Shown: one piece after another, positions 63,905 through 64,000 of the stretch | How positions within the stretch are numbered: the first letter of the stretch is position 1 | Layout: every line of letters starts with the position of its first letter | Assembly: GCA_034687125.1 (NCBI GenBank) | Contig: JAQGBZ010000101.1 | Coordinates: 62,001 to 126,000, forward strand | Reading direction: 5' to 3' | From: Neelides folsomi | Lineage: Eukaryota; Arthropoda; Collembola; Neelipleona; Neelidae | DNA: 64,000 bases | The notes under the pieces: model-generated | The model's database searches: none | What the model was told of the DNA's origin: nothing | Seen by the model: the letters and a program-made list of their open reading frames with translations, nothing else | Program-made: the position numbers and the translations under genes

Positions 63905-64000
63905 ATGGGGCCTCAGGCCTTTGAGCAGAATTTTGATGAGGATCCTCCTCAAATGATGGTCCATAGAAAAAAGTGCTCGTATTTCTCTGTCCCCGAGGAA
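63905..64000 (+). CDS. 5' end of an unknown gene running off the window
   Basis: An ATG in the context GGTAATGG opens a frame of 32 codons to the window edge (MGPQAFEQNFDEDPPQ, then MMVHRKKCSYFSVPEE). The segment is clearly less AT-rich than its upstream flank, as in other coding exons of this window. The sequence is acidic, then basic; no domain can be recognised from so short a piece. It stands head-to-head with sugar transporter B. Confidence 0.45.
   Translation, partial: MGPQAFEQNFDEDPPQMMVHRKKCSYFSVPEE

Overview
The window is AT-rich eukaryotic DNA, about 70% A+T by eye. Genes are broken into many short exons with GT-AG introns, some only about 60-100 bases long. There are no operons, ribosome-binding sites or CRISPR arrays. 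The gene set (tandem ELOVL6-like elongases, trehalose-transporter-like sugar carriers of the Tret1 type, small four-pass membrane proteins, an ACAP-type ArfGAP, RBM19/Mrd1) and the mariner and pogo transposon remains point to an invertebrate animal, most likely an arthropod. Species cannot be named from the sequence. All exon models below were built by hand from reading frames, phase matching and splice sites.

Layout: 1-228 is the 3' end of an unknown lysine-rich gene. Two small four-pass membrane protein genes lie on the minus strand (794-1759 and 3231-4107). From 5.6 to 23.1 kb there is a cluster of four ELOVL6-like very-long-chain fatty acid elongases, one on the plus strand and three on the minus strand. 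They share one exon plan; in the third, one ancestral exon is cut into three, including a 16-base microexon that carries most of the catalytic HxxHH box. A small predicted type I membrane protein follows (25035-25500, minus), then a 12-exon ACAP-like ArfGAP (26648-31269, minus).

From 33 to 38 kb there is an unrecognised coiled-coil-like gene with a frame break (33141-33964, plus), then two convergent genes of the mpaB / latex-clearing-protein (DUF2236) family of putative haem oxygenases. Next come a very short PIH1D2-like gene (39756-40285, minus), a 12-exon RBM19/Mrd1 gene (40868-44618, minus) and, head-to-head with it, a single-pass membrane protein of unknown role (45022-45836, plus). The right third holds two Tret1-like sugar transporters on the minus strand (46917-51618 and 58118-63054). 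Between them are a candidate small secreted peptide gene and a decayed pogo-like transposon (56124-57581). The first 32 codons of another gene run off the right edge (63905-64000, plus).

Functionally, the window is rich in lipid and sugar handling (four elongases, two putative lipid-type oxygenases, two sugar transporters), and each of these families is present as local duplicates. Other mobile DNA includes a 531-base mariner deletion derivative, a 75-base MITE with similar ends, and a nearly perfectly self-complementary foldback element inside an elongase intron.
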